Assembly: GCF_000003815.2 (NCBI RefSeq)
Contig: NC_049992.1
Location: 19,900,356 to 19,964,355 of the forward strand
DNA length: 64,000 bases
Direction of reading: 5' to 3'
From: Branchiostoma floridae
Lineage: Eukaryota > Chordata > Leptocardii > Amphioxiformes > Branchiostomatidae
The notes beneath the pieces are model-generated. The model made no database searches, was not told where the DNA came from, and saw only the letters and a program-made list of their open reading frames with translations. Below, piece after piece: positions 1 to 12,404 of the stretch. Position 1 is the stretch's first letter; each line of letters starts with the position of its first letter. Made by a program: the position numbers and the translations under genes.

Positions 1-1930
1 AACAAAAGTGCACGTGAAACTTGGAACGGCCGTTCTCCGTATGGGCGGTGGTGTTCCTGTGTCTTCATCAGCATCATTGTCTATAGGAGAAGAAAGAAAG
101 ACGATATCATATTGAGCCTGTAATTAATGTTAATAATATCTATTTTATTGCACTGTTGGTGTAATTCTCCTCCTCATCAATAACATTATCATCTTTGGCG
201 AAACATAATTGAACGGTCACGTCTCCATATGGATGGTGTCAACATCAATCTATCTTTTACAGTTTCATTGCCTCAGGCCAATTTAATAAAATGATAATGA
301 TTTTTTATGTGGATGGCATTCGCAAGCGCATCACTTTTCGACTATATAAAGTAGAGCTGCAAATTTATGCTGTAAATTGTAATGAAAACATGATATACGA
401 AAACGGATACTTTTTGTCGTAGAAAACCAGTTGAAGCATTCACATAGAGAAAGAACAAATATGCAGAATCTGTTGTTTGGTACAACGTGCTCTGTGTGTT
501 CATCCAACTCCCTGACTACGTGATATGAAGCCAAAAAGTCTATGATTAATGGCATGTAATTTTGTTACGCTGTAGGTTTTATCTTTATTATCCCCATTAC
601 AATTAGTATGAAACATTGCCAACATCAAACATGAAACTTTGAATGGCTGCTCTCCGTATGGCCTATATCATAATACCCTAAAGGAGAAAAATCTAATAAT
701 AAGCCTATGATTAATGAAGCTTAAGCTGTCCTTACTGTTGGTGTCATCCTTGTCATCTCTAATATTATTATGAAATATTGACTGTATTTATCTTTAGGCT
801 TCTTTAGCAAAGGAAATAAGCTACTCTTAAAAGGTTTAATTACATATATCTTCTCATTCATTCTTCTTTCTATTCCTGCAGGGATATTTTTTATGCCACA
901 GCATATGATGTTTCCATTAATTTTGATGAAAATATCCACTAGATGTGATAATTGCATTGCAGTAACTCTAGTTCATAAGGGCCTTGATATGAAGAAGCCC
1001 CTATGTGTTGCATATGGAATAATATCAATCATAACTCTCAGGAGGTACATTTAGTACATTATGACATTATTACATTAAGTATTAAGCCATGTTGATTTGA
1101 TTACTAGTATATGGATGTAACCTCCGAGCGCGCATCAATTTTCATTTGTTTCTAAATAAGACAAAGTTTTTGACCATAATGTAAATGGTATTAAGCAGCT
1201 GCAAAATGAGCAAATATATGCCTTAAGCTACAAAATAAATATCGAAAAACGGATATTGATCTTAAAGAATGCGGATATTGATGTTGTCAATTCCGAAGAC
1301 AAAGATGACAATGTGAAAAAAAATGAAGAATATATTGTTTCGTACATCATTCTCTTAATATGTGTTTCTCCCGTTGCTAAACCTTCCTCATAAGATTTTT
1401 AGAATAATGAAGACAACTTTTTAGTTTGGCCACGTTTTTTCTATTCGCACGTTCATTTTTGGGGTTTCCAGAGGACGCCATCTATATAATCCAATCAGCA
1501 TCAACATAGTCATGAAATCTTCACATTGTGAAAACGACTGGCATAAAGTCAGTAGCACCATAAAGATTTCACCCTTACTTGTCTTAAGCACATCTAAAGT
1601 GCTATAAAAAGATAGTGTTGTAAATTGCACACAGGGTGGATTGTGCCTAATTCTATCTAGATGAAAGCAACTGTCTTGACAGTGCTTATTCTTAATGGTG
1701 AATGGGAGTAAATTGCACTGATGAGAGCATGTTAAGAGTCTATTAATGCTTTCCATGGCTTACTGGCTATTGTAATGTTACATTGTGGAAGAACAGAGCA
1801 TGTGTGGGTGAAGGTAACATGTATCATTCAATGGATTACTTCTGCAAGTTCTCTGAAATGACCTACATTTTACATCGCTTCAGATTACTGAGTGTGTACT
1901 GTGATAGAAGAGAACCCCCTTGATGAATGC
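1..1930. other. AT-rich intergenic DNA, no gene seen
   Basis: I see no exon-like, GC-richer open frame bounded by splice sites on either strand. Short open frames here have the base composition of their surroundings. A phrase of roughly 40 bases resembling 'ttgaacggtcacgtctcc' recurs loosely near positions 20, 215 and 640 (gaaac-ttg-aa-gg-c-ctctccgtatgg), which suggests degraded copies of one repeat. Confidence 0.5.
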
Positions 1931-1939
1931 ACTTGAATG

Positions 1940-2505
1940 TTTGGGGTGTTTGGAACACATATAGGGGTGTCAGAAGTCACTCAGAACATAGGGGTGCCAA
2001 GCATGGATGCTTTTTGAACATAGGGGTGTTGGAACATGAGAATACTGGATCATATTGGTGTTAAAACATAGAGGTATCAAAACATAGAGGTGTTGAGAAC
2101 ATAGGGGTATTGGGGACATAGGGTTGTCAGGACATAGGGGTGGAACACAGGGGAGTTAGAACACATTGGTGTCGGAACATAGAGGTGTCAGGACATAGGA
2201 TCGTAGGGACGCCTGAACATAGTGGTGATGGAACACGGGGCGTGAGAACATGGGGTATAGTTGGCTAAATCAACGTGATGATGATGATGATCATNNNNNN
2301 NNNNNNNNNNNNNNNNNNNNNNNNNNNNNNNNNNNNNNNNNNNNNNNNNNNNNNNNNNNNNNNNNNNNNNNNNNNNNNNNNNNNNNNNNNNNNNTAGGGG
2401 TGTTAGGTGCATAGGGGTGTCGGAAGATAGGGGTGCCAGAACATAGGGGTGTCGAAACACAGGCCCTGGGGTATCGTGACATAGGGGTGTCAGAACATAG
2501 GGGTC
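1940..2505. repeat. Minisatellite with unit like 'acataggggtgtcgga'
   Basis: About thirty degenerate copies of a 14-18-base unit with core 'acataggggtgt' run through this stretch, interrupted by the 100-base gap. The gap therefore probably reflects assembly collapse in the tandem array. The long open frames read across the array are repeat artefacts. Confidence 0.85.
2295..2394. other. Assembly gap (100 N)
   Basis: Exactly 100 N, the conventional size for a gap of unknown length. It lies inside the minisatellite. Confidence 0.98.
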
Positions 2506-3139
2506 CTTTAAAAATAGACTGCGCACGTCGTTTGATAACAAAAGTGGTTATATGTTCTGCTTCAGCGCTGAAATTTTGCTTCAGTGTCCCACAATCTGTA
2601 CATGTCCTGCATGATAGAGAATTGCTAAACTTTCATTCCAACACAAAAATAATGTAAGGACTTACCCCTAAATTTTCGGTCGATCTCCGTTGACCTTGTT
2701 CACAGAATGACCCTTTCTCACTCCAGCAGTGACGTCAGGATGGTTTCGTTTTGCCGTTGGAAGAGAAACGATTCCTTTTGACTGATATAATTCATCATTG
2801 TAGTCAGTTCAGGAGATCAGGGTTGCATATACCCTAAAGGCTGCTTTTGTTAAGCTCCTTCTCCAGATAAATGTATGCTCCACATAGGCACAGATGATGT
2901 GTCTATTGGCATTTCAAATCCACTTCCTCTTGTAACATATACAGAGCTTACTAGATAAGAAACCAATGTTTCTACTTGCACATTCATCACTGACATGCTG
3001 TTTTTTTTCATATATAACTATAATTTAGCAACATATACAGTTGGTACACATGTGCATGTCCGTTACTAGAAGTAGTTTATAGGAACCAGCCGGAATGAAG
3101 AAATTACAAAATTTGTGACACATTCGGGCTGGAATTCCA

Positions 3140-3585
3140 AATGGACCTAGTAATCTCTTCACACGAGAGGCAAAATGAGCCGGAATGCTGTCTGAATAGT
3201 AAATTAGCCCTGGGTATTCGTAGTACATTCCAGAAATTCTCACTGCATTCCATATATTTCTGTTTATTCTTGTGGCCGGATGGTTTTGCATCAAATGGGA
3301 TCAGAATGTTTCGAATAATGTTTAAATGCCTATGCGGTCATACTGTTGTTAGAATACCCTTGAAATTCCGTTCAATATTTCTCCATTTAAAATGCACCTT
3401 GAAAGCACAAATATCTGGAATGCAGTGAGAATTTCTAGAATACAGCACAGATTCCAAGGAATATACAATTTGAATAAGCCAGAATGCCGTCCGAATAAAA
3501 TTCTTCGGAATGCCGTCATTGAAAGCATTTTTATTCAGACGGTATTCTGACTCATTCCAATTCTCGTGTGAAGGGGCCTTAAATG
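3140..3585. mobile_element. Foldback MITE with long inverted arms
   Basis: The left arm ('tcttcacacgagaggc', then 'atgagccggaatgc' and 'tctgaatag') reappears inverted at about 3530-3580 ('attcagacgg', 'tgactcattcc', 'ctcgtgtgaagg'). A second inverted pair around 3225-3250 and 3418-3440 ('aattctcactgcattcc' against 'ggaatgcagtgagaatt') continues the arms inward. No coding capacity was seen. It is a non-autonomous DNA transposon of unassigned superfamily. Confidence 0.7.
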
Positions 3586-3589
3586 CGAT

Positions 3590-4730
3590 TTAGATAGTTC
3601 TTCATTCACAACCGGTAACTGCACATTTACAACTGACGACATTTTGGAGACTAACTGACACCTACTTCGGGACAATGATGACGCCAAATTTATGTACACT
3701 CCTGTAAATATGTGGTTATTTGATATATACCACGTAGAACGTTTGCTATAAATTTTCGTTCACCAATCTCATGAAATTATTCACGCACGCACTAACTTGG
3801 CTAACAAGCTCTGCAACTTTTTTTGCTGTAGTTGTTATTTCTTCACCAGCCACAATTTGTTTTATATTTCACCACATTTCTGGTCACTATATCAACACAC
3901 TGGAACAGTCTTGATTTACAAAAGTTTTTGGGCAGGATTTTTATTCATCTTGAACTTTTAAAGGGGGTTTCTGCATGGGGAAAATTCATGGCATTCTGTA
4001 ACCAAAAATTTAGGATGACATAAGATCGTCATACATTTTCCAATGGTAATATCATTGTACAAACTCAGAGTATGCTTTCATTAGAGTATTTTTGTTGTCA
4101 TCTTACAGCAATTCTTATAATAAGGGTAAATGCCAAAAATAAAGACTCTCTTTTTGTGACAAGTAGTTCCAGAAGCTATATGTTAGAACCTAATACCTGC
4201 CTTCCAAAGGTGAGATGATCCATAGCTACAAAATTTAAATGTCAATTATGGACCTTAAATGGTCCATGATACATTATTTCTGCTTTGTCAACAAAAGATG
4301 GTGATTGTCTTTGCAATTTTTCATGCATGGGCACATCATTCTGCAGTTTAAAGATGTCCAAAAGCTACTAATATTAATACAGAAATGTAATATCCACAAT
4401 AAAAGAGTACATTCGTACTTATTTGCAAGCAACTGGATTGAGTAAACGATTAACCGGTCAGGAGTATCTGGTAGCATTCACTCCCTATCGACATATTTTT
4501 TTCAATCACTAACAAATCTAGATGCATGTGTCACTGAGATGTCTAACTGTTTACTAATTTATTGTTGATATTGTTATTTGGTTTCAACTCGACTACTCTC
4601 TTTTGAATTGCAAGTAACTTACAATAGGAAGGACTTACTTGCATAGGTCTCGAGCAGCTGCATTTGGTGCTAACTCAGGTGACCTCAATACGACTTTCGC
4701 AAGGGTCTGGTTCACTTTTTACAAGTTTTC
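3590..4730. other. Intergenic, nothing recognised
   Basis: AT-rich sequence. No credible exon, RNA gene or clear repeat was recognised on either strand. Confidence 0.4.
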
Positions 4731-4734
4731 ACAG

Positions 4735-5645
4735 ATAATCAGGTTCAGGTCCAGACCTGGACCTGATCCTCTGGAGCTGGACCGTACCTGGATTTTCTAC
4801 ACCAGTACCCTCCCCTAGATCACTGTGTTAGGCCTCAATAGCATGTAGTTAAATGCTCTGGATGCTTCCCTATACATACATGTAGGACTGTCAAGGCTTA
4901 AAGTCCCATTTGTTGGACAAAAAATGTGCTTCTGATGAATGTAACACCAGGGAATTGATCAGGAACGCTATGTTAGGAAGTGTGAATGCCCTCGCAGTGG
5001 GGAGGCAGTGTTTGATGACAGCACTTCTTGGACCCATAAACCCTGGAGTGACATATGCCAGTATTACCTGTGGATCTGCGGCCTTAGGCCCAGGATTAGG
5101 GTTAAGCTGGCCCTGTGGGACTCGACAGACATGTTTTACAGTGATAGAGATGTAGACGCACCTTTTCATGCATAGGCCTTACATTGGGGGTGGGTGCATC
5201 ATACTGGTACAAAACCACTTTAACTTTCTTTTAGACCAGTCTGAAAAAAAACTTTTAAAAACCCCAGTAAATCGGATTTTGGACCAATTACATAACAATG
5301 TATATTGGCAGGCGTCCACATGATTGGGGGCTGACCGGTCCAAGAAAATAGCAAGAGAGATGTGGAATAGAGTCTGTAGTCATATCGATCAAGTTTCTAC
5401 AGTAAAACGTGCAGAGGAAGCTGGCCTTGTTCACATGTAGATAGGATTTTAAAATGCCAGGGGGTGTGAGAAAATCCACCAAACAGATTCCTGAGACTTG
5501 ATTTCTTTCAATTGAATGTACTATTCTTTTGAGTAATTCACAAATTTTCACGATTAGGTCCAGGTTCAGGTTTGGACCTGTTCCTCTGGACCTAAATTTT
5601 TCCGTACATGCACCAGTACCCACCCCTTTAAAGGCCTCAACAATT
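4735..5645. repeat. Two related repeat copies (4735-4845, 5555-5645)
   Basis: Both copies contain an 'aggttcaggt..ggacctg..cctctgga' block followed by 'caccagtaccc.cccc' and 'aggcctcaa'. They lie in the same orientation about 0.8 kb apart. The spacer at 4880-5160 has a moderately GC-rich open frame on each strand without family resemblance that I can name. I treat the pair as a dispersed repeat of unknown class. Confidence 0.5.
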
Positions 5646-6134
5646 GTTCTTGTTAGTACAAACTCCAAGAGTGTGGACAGCCTATATGCTATAAATGTCT
5701 TTGCATAATTCCCTACAAAACAACAAAATTGTCCAACTTCTTTCTCTTGAAAATTTAAAAAAAGAGCAAAACCCTAGAAAAGCTTTTTTAGATTATCGTT
5801 CTGGTAAATGGTATCTCTGATTTATAACATTGCTTTAAAAAATTGAGGTTTTTGAATGCCATAGACTATGGTTCAATTCCCAAGCCAGCTGTAATGTAAG
5901 ATAAATACTGAAAGTAAATACGTTCAGGGCTCGGTTTCATCTTACGAGGCTTTGCAGAAATCCCTTTAAGACGCTGAGTTAAGTGCAGGATCATTCGGCA
6001 CATTTAACTACGCTACGGATGGGAGCTGCATATAACTCACTACTAGTGGGTAATTACCACAAGGTAGGTCTCAATATGTTAACTTCAGAACAGCCACCTA
6101 AATCTATTGGTTATAACGTTAGGTCAGACCAATT

Positions 6135-6300
6135 TTATTTGTTGCTTCTCGGATTTACCGACCCTATCTGTTCCAATATGAAAAAAAAAAGTTTCTTCCT
6201 CAAATTCCAGTAGCTGTACCTGCCTATACCCACGATTTTTTTTTCGACCGACCAAATATTTTTCTGAAAAAAAAAAAAATCCGAGAAACGACAAATAATG
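6135..6300. mobile_element. Small inverted-repeat element
   Basis: 'ttatttgttgcttctcggat' at 6136-6155 is matched by its near-reverse complement 'atccgagaaacgacaaataa' at about 6279-6298. The interior is A/T-run rich. This is a compact MITE-like foldback, and it abuts the direct-repeat-flanked island that follows. Confidence 0.6.
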
Positions 6301-7441
6301 GTAGGATTTCTAATAGAGCAATCGTAGGGAATTTCGCTGACGGAAACGTCCCTTGACCTCACTGAGCGACATCCGCCGGCTAGGTCGGCCGGGCTCGCAT
6401 TTTGCTTATCATTTCGTTCAAAAATTCTGGATTTTAGTTCTTATCAAGAGCTTCTTCCCAGTGCACAGCGTGTCTGAACCACTGAGGCACACGATTCCGC
6501 CAGTAGACGATGTGGGACCGCTGGATGGCTCACGGAATCGGCCGATAAAGCGCATCACCACGAAGGGCGAGCTGTCCGAACACCACGCCATGGCCATGCG
6601 CGCCATCCAGCCACTTTCGACAGCCAGTAACTCGCTCTACCTGGGGCTCCGAAACATCACGTCACTGAAAATCTGTCTCAGACAAACTTGCAGATGCTAC
6701 GAAGGACTTGCCCTCTCTCTTATGAGACGTACAGTCCAACTGGAGGCCAAACGGTGACCGCCCCCCCCCCCCCCAGCCCAACAGTTCCACCGAATATTCT
6801 CGAATTCTCGCGCCCTTCCCGTTCTCGCGAGACGTTCGTGATCTCCCGTGACAGTCATGGTTCCATTATCAGGGGCGCGGCAGCTACGTAAACGAGCGGC
6901 ACTTCCTTCTCTGCGTTCCTTCTGTTCACCTTCGACAACACTAGGAAACCAGCTCCAGCGGCGTGTTGAAGACCCTCAGGACCCCTCACATCACAGTACT
7001 AAGTTAGACTCACCGCGTCGGCGCACCTGTTTCCGGCCCGAGTCTACGCTGTTCGACAGTGCCCGGCGGCGTTCTGCAGGCAGATCTTCACCAGTTCTGG
7101 ACTGTTTCTTTGACACTGACCTGAAATCTTATATTCCCTCTAATTTACTACAATAACAATACCACCCTTCACACATTTTCCGCTACGCGGTTTGGGGCCA
7201 CCTCACTACGCTTGGCTTGGCCGTCTTTGCACAACCTGTAAGCCTCTCATCGAGCAGAATAAAGACATCATATATGCCCCAAATCGCGTAGCTCTCTCCC
7301 TGTGTCGTCTCGGAATACGTAAGAGTAATTATGGTAGGATTGCTAATAGAGCAATCGTAGGGAATTTCGCTGACGGAAACGTCCCTTGACCTCACTGAGC
7401 GACATCCGCCGGCTAGGTCGGCCGGGCTCGCATTTTGCTTA
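6301..7441 (+). repeat. Island flanked by 108-base direct repeats
   Basis: Positions 6301-6408 and 7334-7441 are almost identical and in the same orientation, starting 'gtaggatt.ctaatagagc' and ending 'ctcgcattttgctta'. They bracket about 925 bases of distinctly GC-rich sequence. The arrangement could be an LTR-like or Helitron-like unit that has captured host sequence, or a tandem repeat into which a pseudogene was inserted. No transposase or integrase was seen. Confidence 0.6.
6470..7156 (+). pseudogene. GC-rich coding-like remnant, frame-broken, unidentified
   Basis: The sequence reads like protein-coding DNA but needs several frame changes. One frame runs from about 6470 to 6660 (ends ..NSLYLGLRN). 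A second runs from about 6655 to 6890 (ENLSQTNLQMLRR, then SYETYSPTGGQ and a proline run from an 11-12 C homopolymer). A third runs from 6848 to 7156 (ends ..DTDLKSYIPSNLLQ and stop). There are no splice sites at the changes. I do not recognise the family. A processed pseudogene or a transposon-captured gene fragment fits best. Confidence 0.4.
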
Positions 7442-7704
7442 ACCACCATCCCACCCTTGCTGCATTGAATTTATCCTTTCAAAGAATGTTACCGTAGCAC
7501 TACATGCATATGTACACTCACTGTATTGCTCATTGTTATAGCCAAGATCCTGGTCTTAGACCCTACATTGTTGTGATCGGCAAGACCTTGGTCTTAGGCC
7601 GCACAACCTGTAGGCGTCTCATCGAGCTGAATAAAGACATCATTATATGCCCTAAACCGCGTAGCTCTCTCCCTGTGTCGTCTCGGAGTACGTAAGAGTA
7701 ATTA
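7218..7704 (+). repeat. Duplicated ~115-base unit (7218-7331 and 7585-7704)
   Basis: Both copies carry 'gcacaacctgtaggcgtctc' (with minor variants), 'aataaagacatca', 'cgcgtagctctctccctgtg' and 'tacgtaagagtaatta'. Copy 1 leads directly into the 108-base repeat at 7334, so the repeat family is at least about 220 bases long when complete. Confidence 0.75.
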
Positions 7705-7709
7705 AATTG

Positions 7710-8215
7710 GTGTGGCCTTAAGCAGCGGGTAAAGGAAAAAAAAATGCCTTCTCTATCACCCATCCACAGCTCAGTCTAATATTCCAAGCACAGGTTAAAT
7801 GTAGGAGAAACACACCATGCAGAAAAGGAATGTACATGTATATCATGACTTTTCCCCAGTCAGAGTGTTTCTAATATTTGTTTTAGAGGATATATAGCTG
7901 ATAATTTTCCTTTTGCCAATTTGAGACTGTGATTCTAAAATTATGTATTCCTCTTGCGATTCCTTGTAATCAGTCACACCCTAGGAGGAGAGCTGGGCAG
8001 AGTTGATGGACAACATGCTCCTATATCCTTATCTCTGGGGCTAATTATGGGTGAAAAATAAACCATCCACAGATATTATCTATGATTCTATTGAGTTTTG
8101 TTTCTGAATCCTTCAGTCCTATATACTTTAGTAAGAATCAGATTGGAAAAGTGTTCTATTATACGTTGACTGTATTACTGAGCTTTGCGAGGGTGTCAGA
8201 CTGTGAGTGGCTAGA
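7710..8215. other. Intergenic, nothing recognised
   Basis: AT-rich with no exon-like segment or clear repeat recognised. Confidence 0.4.
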
Positions 8216-8218
8216 TTG

Positions 8219-8715
8219 TGAAGTCGCGTGGCGCAGCGGCGGCATTTGTGCCCCGTGATCGAGAGGTCGCAGGGTCAAATCCGACTGCGTGTCACCGATC
8301 TTGTGCCCTTGGGAAAAGCACTTTACACTGCTTTCCTCACTATACTCAGGTGTCAATGAGTACCTAGCTTCGGTTAGGGCCATCCCTCGGATAGGACGTT
8401 AAATGGAGGTCCCGTGTATGGGGAGAGTCACACCCCATACACGTTAAAGAACCCCCACACGTGCGATGGTGCGGTGTGAGATGGAGCAAACCCTTCTGTC
8501 TGGAGTTAGTGATTCACTTCAAATCACCAGGACGGGAGACCTGGCGCATCCCCGTCTTGTAATTAGCCAGCGAAAGGGTATGTCACCCCGTAAGGGGCGG
8601 TATAACCCCCCGTGTGTAAACATGTGCGAACATGTGTGTATGTTGTGACCTTTGACACCTGTTTTGCCATACCCTCCATTGTCATCGTATGTGGAGAATC
8701 CTAATAAATAAATTG
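8219..8715 (+). mobile_element. tRNA-derived SINE
   Basis: The head is tRNA-like, with an A-box-like 'tggcgcagcgg' near 8228 and a B-box-like 'ggtcaaatccgac' near 8270. It is followed by the body 'gcgtgtcaccgatcttgtg', 'cactttacactgctttcctc' and 'gatggtgcggtgtgag', and a tail ending 'aataaataaattg'. The first ~260 bases match the copy at 30438. The tRNA moiety is degenerate, so this is not called as a tRNA gene. Confidence 0.85.
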
Positions 8716-8719
8716 ACTC

Positions 8720-10150
8720 AAACTAAATTCTGCTGACCCTAGCCCTTTTTTCGGGGTTGACCGCTGGCTAGGGAATAATAATTTTGATCGGTCATCTTCA
8801 AGTTCAACAGTATCTGGTAACTTTTATGACATATGTTCACTGAATGTAGATTTGGAAGAATATTTTGGACAGCTTACACATAATAATTAATATATCTGAT
8901 GTAAAATCTTCATAGAGTTATTCACACAGCTATAAAACCTAAACAATAAAAATAAATTAAACTACACAAAACATGCAAGATGTTTAGCCAAAATTATTTA
9001 GGATGCAAAAACAAAAGATTCAGGCATTCTTATCATTTCCAATTACATGATAATTTGACATGTATCTCTATCTCACTACAACTATACGTTGTACTTTCTC
9101 CATCATTTTCTATATTCTTTACATAGACTTTATGTACTAGACAAGGCAAACAACAAGACTTTACTGTTGCAAATGAATTGAATGAGCCATGGGAAGACTG
9201 GACATCGTACATCCTTTTGATTTTATCAAGTTGTAGTAAACCTGATCACATGTCAGTTGCATGGAAAATGAAGTAGTACATTTTTCTTACTACCTTGTTT
9301 GCAGTAGTCAGAATTGAATATTGCACCAATATTTCAATTACTCTTCAACTACAGACACCTGAGAATAGGTACCTTTAAAATATCATTTATTGTGTATACT
9401 GCAGATCTTAAGTATCTTCTTCTTGACATGTCTTAGATTTCACCTCCGGAGACAAACACAACATTACTGTCACCTTGTTGACTGAGAAACTTTTAATAAA
9501 ACTTTTGCACAATGGAAGACTGTCACTGAAAACGTCCGTTGTTCAGAAGGGAGAATACAGTATTCTGGGCCATACACTCTGGAGAAATATTTCAACTCAT
9601 GTCTTGTCTTGTCAAGTCTTAGAGTAACTGTTGTGTACATGTGTTAAGTTCCAGGTTAATTGCTGTGAACGGCAACTAATTTCATCTGTTTGAATACTTG
9701 GTCCTAAAAATTTAAATCTTCTGATCCTTTTTAAACTTTTAAAGTAACGCTTAGCTCACATGTCCAGAGTTTGGAACAAAAGTGCAATTGTAGAGGAGAC
9801 AATAAAACATGTCGAATGTCCGTATGTTCCGTGATAGACACTTTTCTTTCTCGTTTCTGCAAACATCCCGATCGGTGCCTGTTTTGGAAATGTGACCTCA
9901 AAGCATTACAACGCGGTCACAACGCGGTCACATTTTGATGCTTCAAGCAGGTTGTGACAGACCCAACCACCGACACGGATGATCCCAAACAGCATTTTGT
10001 GCACCAAGCGAGTTGAACTTTCAGGAGACATACATTTTTGTCCTCCAAATTGCCTGAAGCTAGTGATCATATGACGATCACTCAACCTACTGAATGTGAC
10101 CGCAACCACAGAGGGCAAGTTTGACAACATCTAAGAGAGAAATAGACATC
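8720..10150. other. Intergenic AT-rich DNA with a small inverted repeat
   Basis: Nothing gene-like was seen up to 9880. At 9905-10110 there is a weak inverted pair ('cgcggtcacattttgatgc'/'gcttcaagcaggttgtgac' against 'tgaatgtgaccgc'), probably a decayed MITE. Confidence 0.4.
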
Positions 10151-10151
10151 A

Positions 10152-10324
10152 CTACTTGCTCCATTCCGTGGGACTGGGTGTAGGCTTTGCGGGATGGGGG
10201 CTGCCTGGAGACTCCGGTGTCTGTTTGTGCAGCCACTCCATCTTCTGTCTGTGGGCGACCACGGCGTCAATCAAGTCCTCTCCCAGGACCACATCTTCAG
10301 AAGCATAGACTGTACAAGCATAGG
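10152..10324 (-). CDS. Putative orphan terminal coding exon, unknown protein
   Basis: On the minus strand a good acceptor (pyrimidine-rich, ending ccccaccag) precedes an open frame of 56 codons that begins after 2 carried bases and ends at TAG (10152-10154). It is GC-rich against AT-rich surroundings. The protein piece starts YACTVYASEDVVLGEDLIDA, continues with a basic segment (HRQKMEWLHKQ) and ends in a Pro/Ser-rich tail finishing EWSK. I do not recognise the family, and I could not find a convincing upstream exon between 10325 and 13250. It may be the last exon of a gene with long introns, or a leftover exon. Confidence 0.4.
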
Positions 10325-10329
10325 CTGGT

Positions 10330-11470
10330 GGGGACAAATGAAGTAATATTAAACGTTATATATCAAATACATATATCTATATACAAATTAACAGGACCGT
10401 CAATTAGACTTGAGCTCTTTTTTTTACAATAGGCTCCGTTTCTTAAGTTCCAGAAACAATCGCTAGGCGACGATTTTGTTTCGTAAACAACAATGGTTAA
10501 GCAGAAATCTTTTATTTATAACGTAATTCTATATTTCCTGAAGTTTAATAAATTTTAAACAGTTATCGCTGTGTGTGTGAGAGAGAGAGAGTGTGTGTGT
10601 GTGTGATTGTTTGTGCATGCTTGTCTCTGTGTGTTTATATGTGCGTATACTTTTATGTGTTTTAATGTGTGTTTGTATATTTGAACCCAGCGAGACCGCA
10701 GGCGAGATCGCCGTCTGGTAGAGTGGGGGACCTCTGTCTAAAACATGTCTATTTTCTAATACTATTGTCAAATATATTATGTTTATAATCTTTTTTCTCC
10801 ATTTACTAAAACTGTGAGAACACAGGCGCACTTTTCTTGGTACTAAATCTTTGTAGTTTTATTACATGTTGCTATCTTTAATAACAACTTTGACCAAAAG
10901 TCACTTAATAAAGAAAAGAAATTTACCCTGCTGACATATACAAGCTATTCTAGAATTCTGACCAAGTTTTTGAATATGAATTAATCACCAAGCTCTCGCA
11001 TTAAAAGGTATTGTTTAGACCAGTTTTCTACACAGCGACCTGTTCTTGGTTCTGAACTCTTTCCATACAAGAGCACGGTTTGTTCGTTACAAGTAGCAGT
11101 ACAAAGTCCTCTGAATGTGCCAAAAAGCGCGCTTTGTACACTGTTCCGGATCCCGTAACATTACCCAATGACGGTAATAAATTCATACTATTGTTCTCCA
11201 TAAGACCTTGACAGAAGCTCATCTAATGCCGGTATATCAGGCATGGATCAACTGTTTTTTATATTCAACTGACTGACATGTATTGCAGTTCTAAAAAGCA
11301 CTGCAATTCTAGTTAGAATAACTAGGGGACGTTTTTGAACCATAACATCGAATCCTCTATGACGCATCTTGTATGATGGTAGTTCTATCAACAATCAACA
11401 AAAAATCATCAATACGCTTATGTGTGTCTGTGTATGTTCTTGTGTCGCTGCTTGTATGTGCACGTTACTC
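10330..11470. other. Intergenic, short GA/GT-rich tracts only
   Basis: A short mixed (GA)/(GT) tract lies at about 10570-10605. No credible exon was seen; the 64-codon minus-strand frame at 11028-11222 lacks exon-like composition or splice sites. Confidence 0.4.
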
Positions 11471-11474
11471 TGCT

Positions 11475-11477
<3 letters not shown>

Positions 11478-11551
<74 letters not shown>

Positions 11552-11569
11552 GTGTGTGTGTGTGTGTGC
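11478..11569 (+). repeat. (TG)n microsatellite
   Basis: About 45 TG units with one CG interruption. Long Cys/Val open frames here are artefacts. Confidence 0.97.
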
Positions 11570-11844
11570 TTTTCTGTATGTACGTGTGTCTGTTTGTGGT
11601 TGTGTGTGAGCTTCTGTGTTGCACTTGTGTTTGTCAAGTTGTGTGTATGTGTTTCACCATAAACACGTGAAGGATCATTCTTGTCATTTAAAGTGCGTTT
11701 TGGTGCTGCTCCTGATTGTTATGGTGGAAAAGGTGGATCAGTGATCAGCAAAAACGTGTGCACGAGGGATATTCGTATGTCGGTGAGAAAACCCTCTGAA
11801 ATAGAAGCCAGTGTACTAATAAACGGACACAAACACTGAGACAA

Positions 11845-11927
11845 TCACACACACACGAACGCACGCACGCACACACACACACACAAAAAAACACAGACAT
11901 ATACATGCGCACTCACACGCACACAGA

Positions 11928-11965
<38 letters not shown>
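11845..11965 (+). repeat. (CA)n-rich microsatellite
   Basis: Interrupted CA repeats, cleanest at 11929-11964. Confidence 0.95.
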
Positions 11966-11968
<3 letters not shown>

Positions 11969-12184
11969 CTAGAGTGTTACGCCAAAAGCCGGTTTGCCGG
12001 GAACTCAAATACAACAAACATACGTATGTCGTCATACAAGACCGTTCTCATCTTGTTTTCTTGCAATTGTTCATAATCGTTTGCGCTCGTGCTGTATGTA
12101 ATGTTGTCTTTGGTCACGATGTGTTTTATTATAAGATATTTAAAAAAATGTTCACCAAGAAGTAATATGCGTTAACTGTGGATG

Positions 12185-12400
12185 GTCCAGGAGATTTCGG
12201 TCAACTTGTTGTTTTGATCAACGTTTGTAAATCGTGTAACAACACCACGCATCTGCTTGAAGATTAAACAGAGATAACTACCCTAGACAACCTGCCGATA
12301 ACCTGCCTGAGGTTTCACGCAGAGGCGCTCCAGCTATGTTGCCAGTATCGAGTTCGCTTGAGCGGAAGGGAATGTGTTAATGCCGAAGCAGAACTCTCTC
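12185..12400 (+). repeat. Dispersed repeat, copy 1 (copy 2 at 18535-18760)
   Basis: Shares 'catctgcttgaagattaaa', 'gagataact', 'gaggtttcac', 'gcgctccag' and 'cgcttgagcggaagggaatt' in the same order as the sequence at 18535-18760. About 200 bases, same orientation. No open frame is conserved between the copies. Confidence 0.75.
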
Positions 12401-12404
12401 AGCT

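Noticed and set aside
1930-2541. Open frames read through N and minisatellite
   Set aside because: The translated residues come from the tandem repeat and from gap X residues.
11369-11670. Long Cys/Val and Thr/His open frames over microsatellites
   Set aside because: They are produced by (TG)n and (CA)n repeats; the same holds for frames at 17324-17648, 42190-42477 and 54464-54730.
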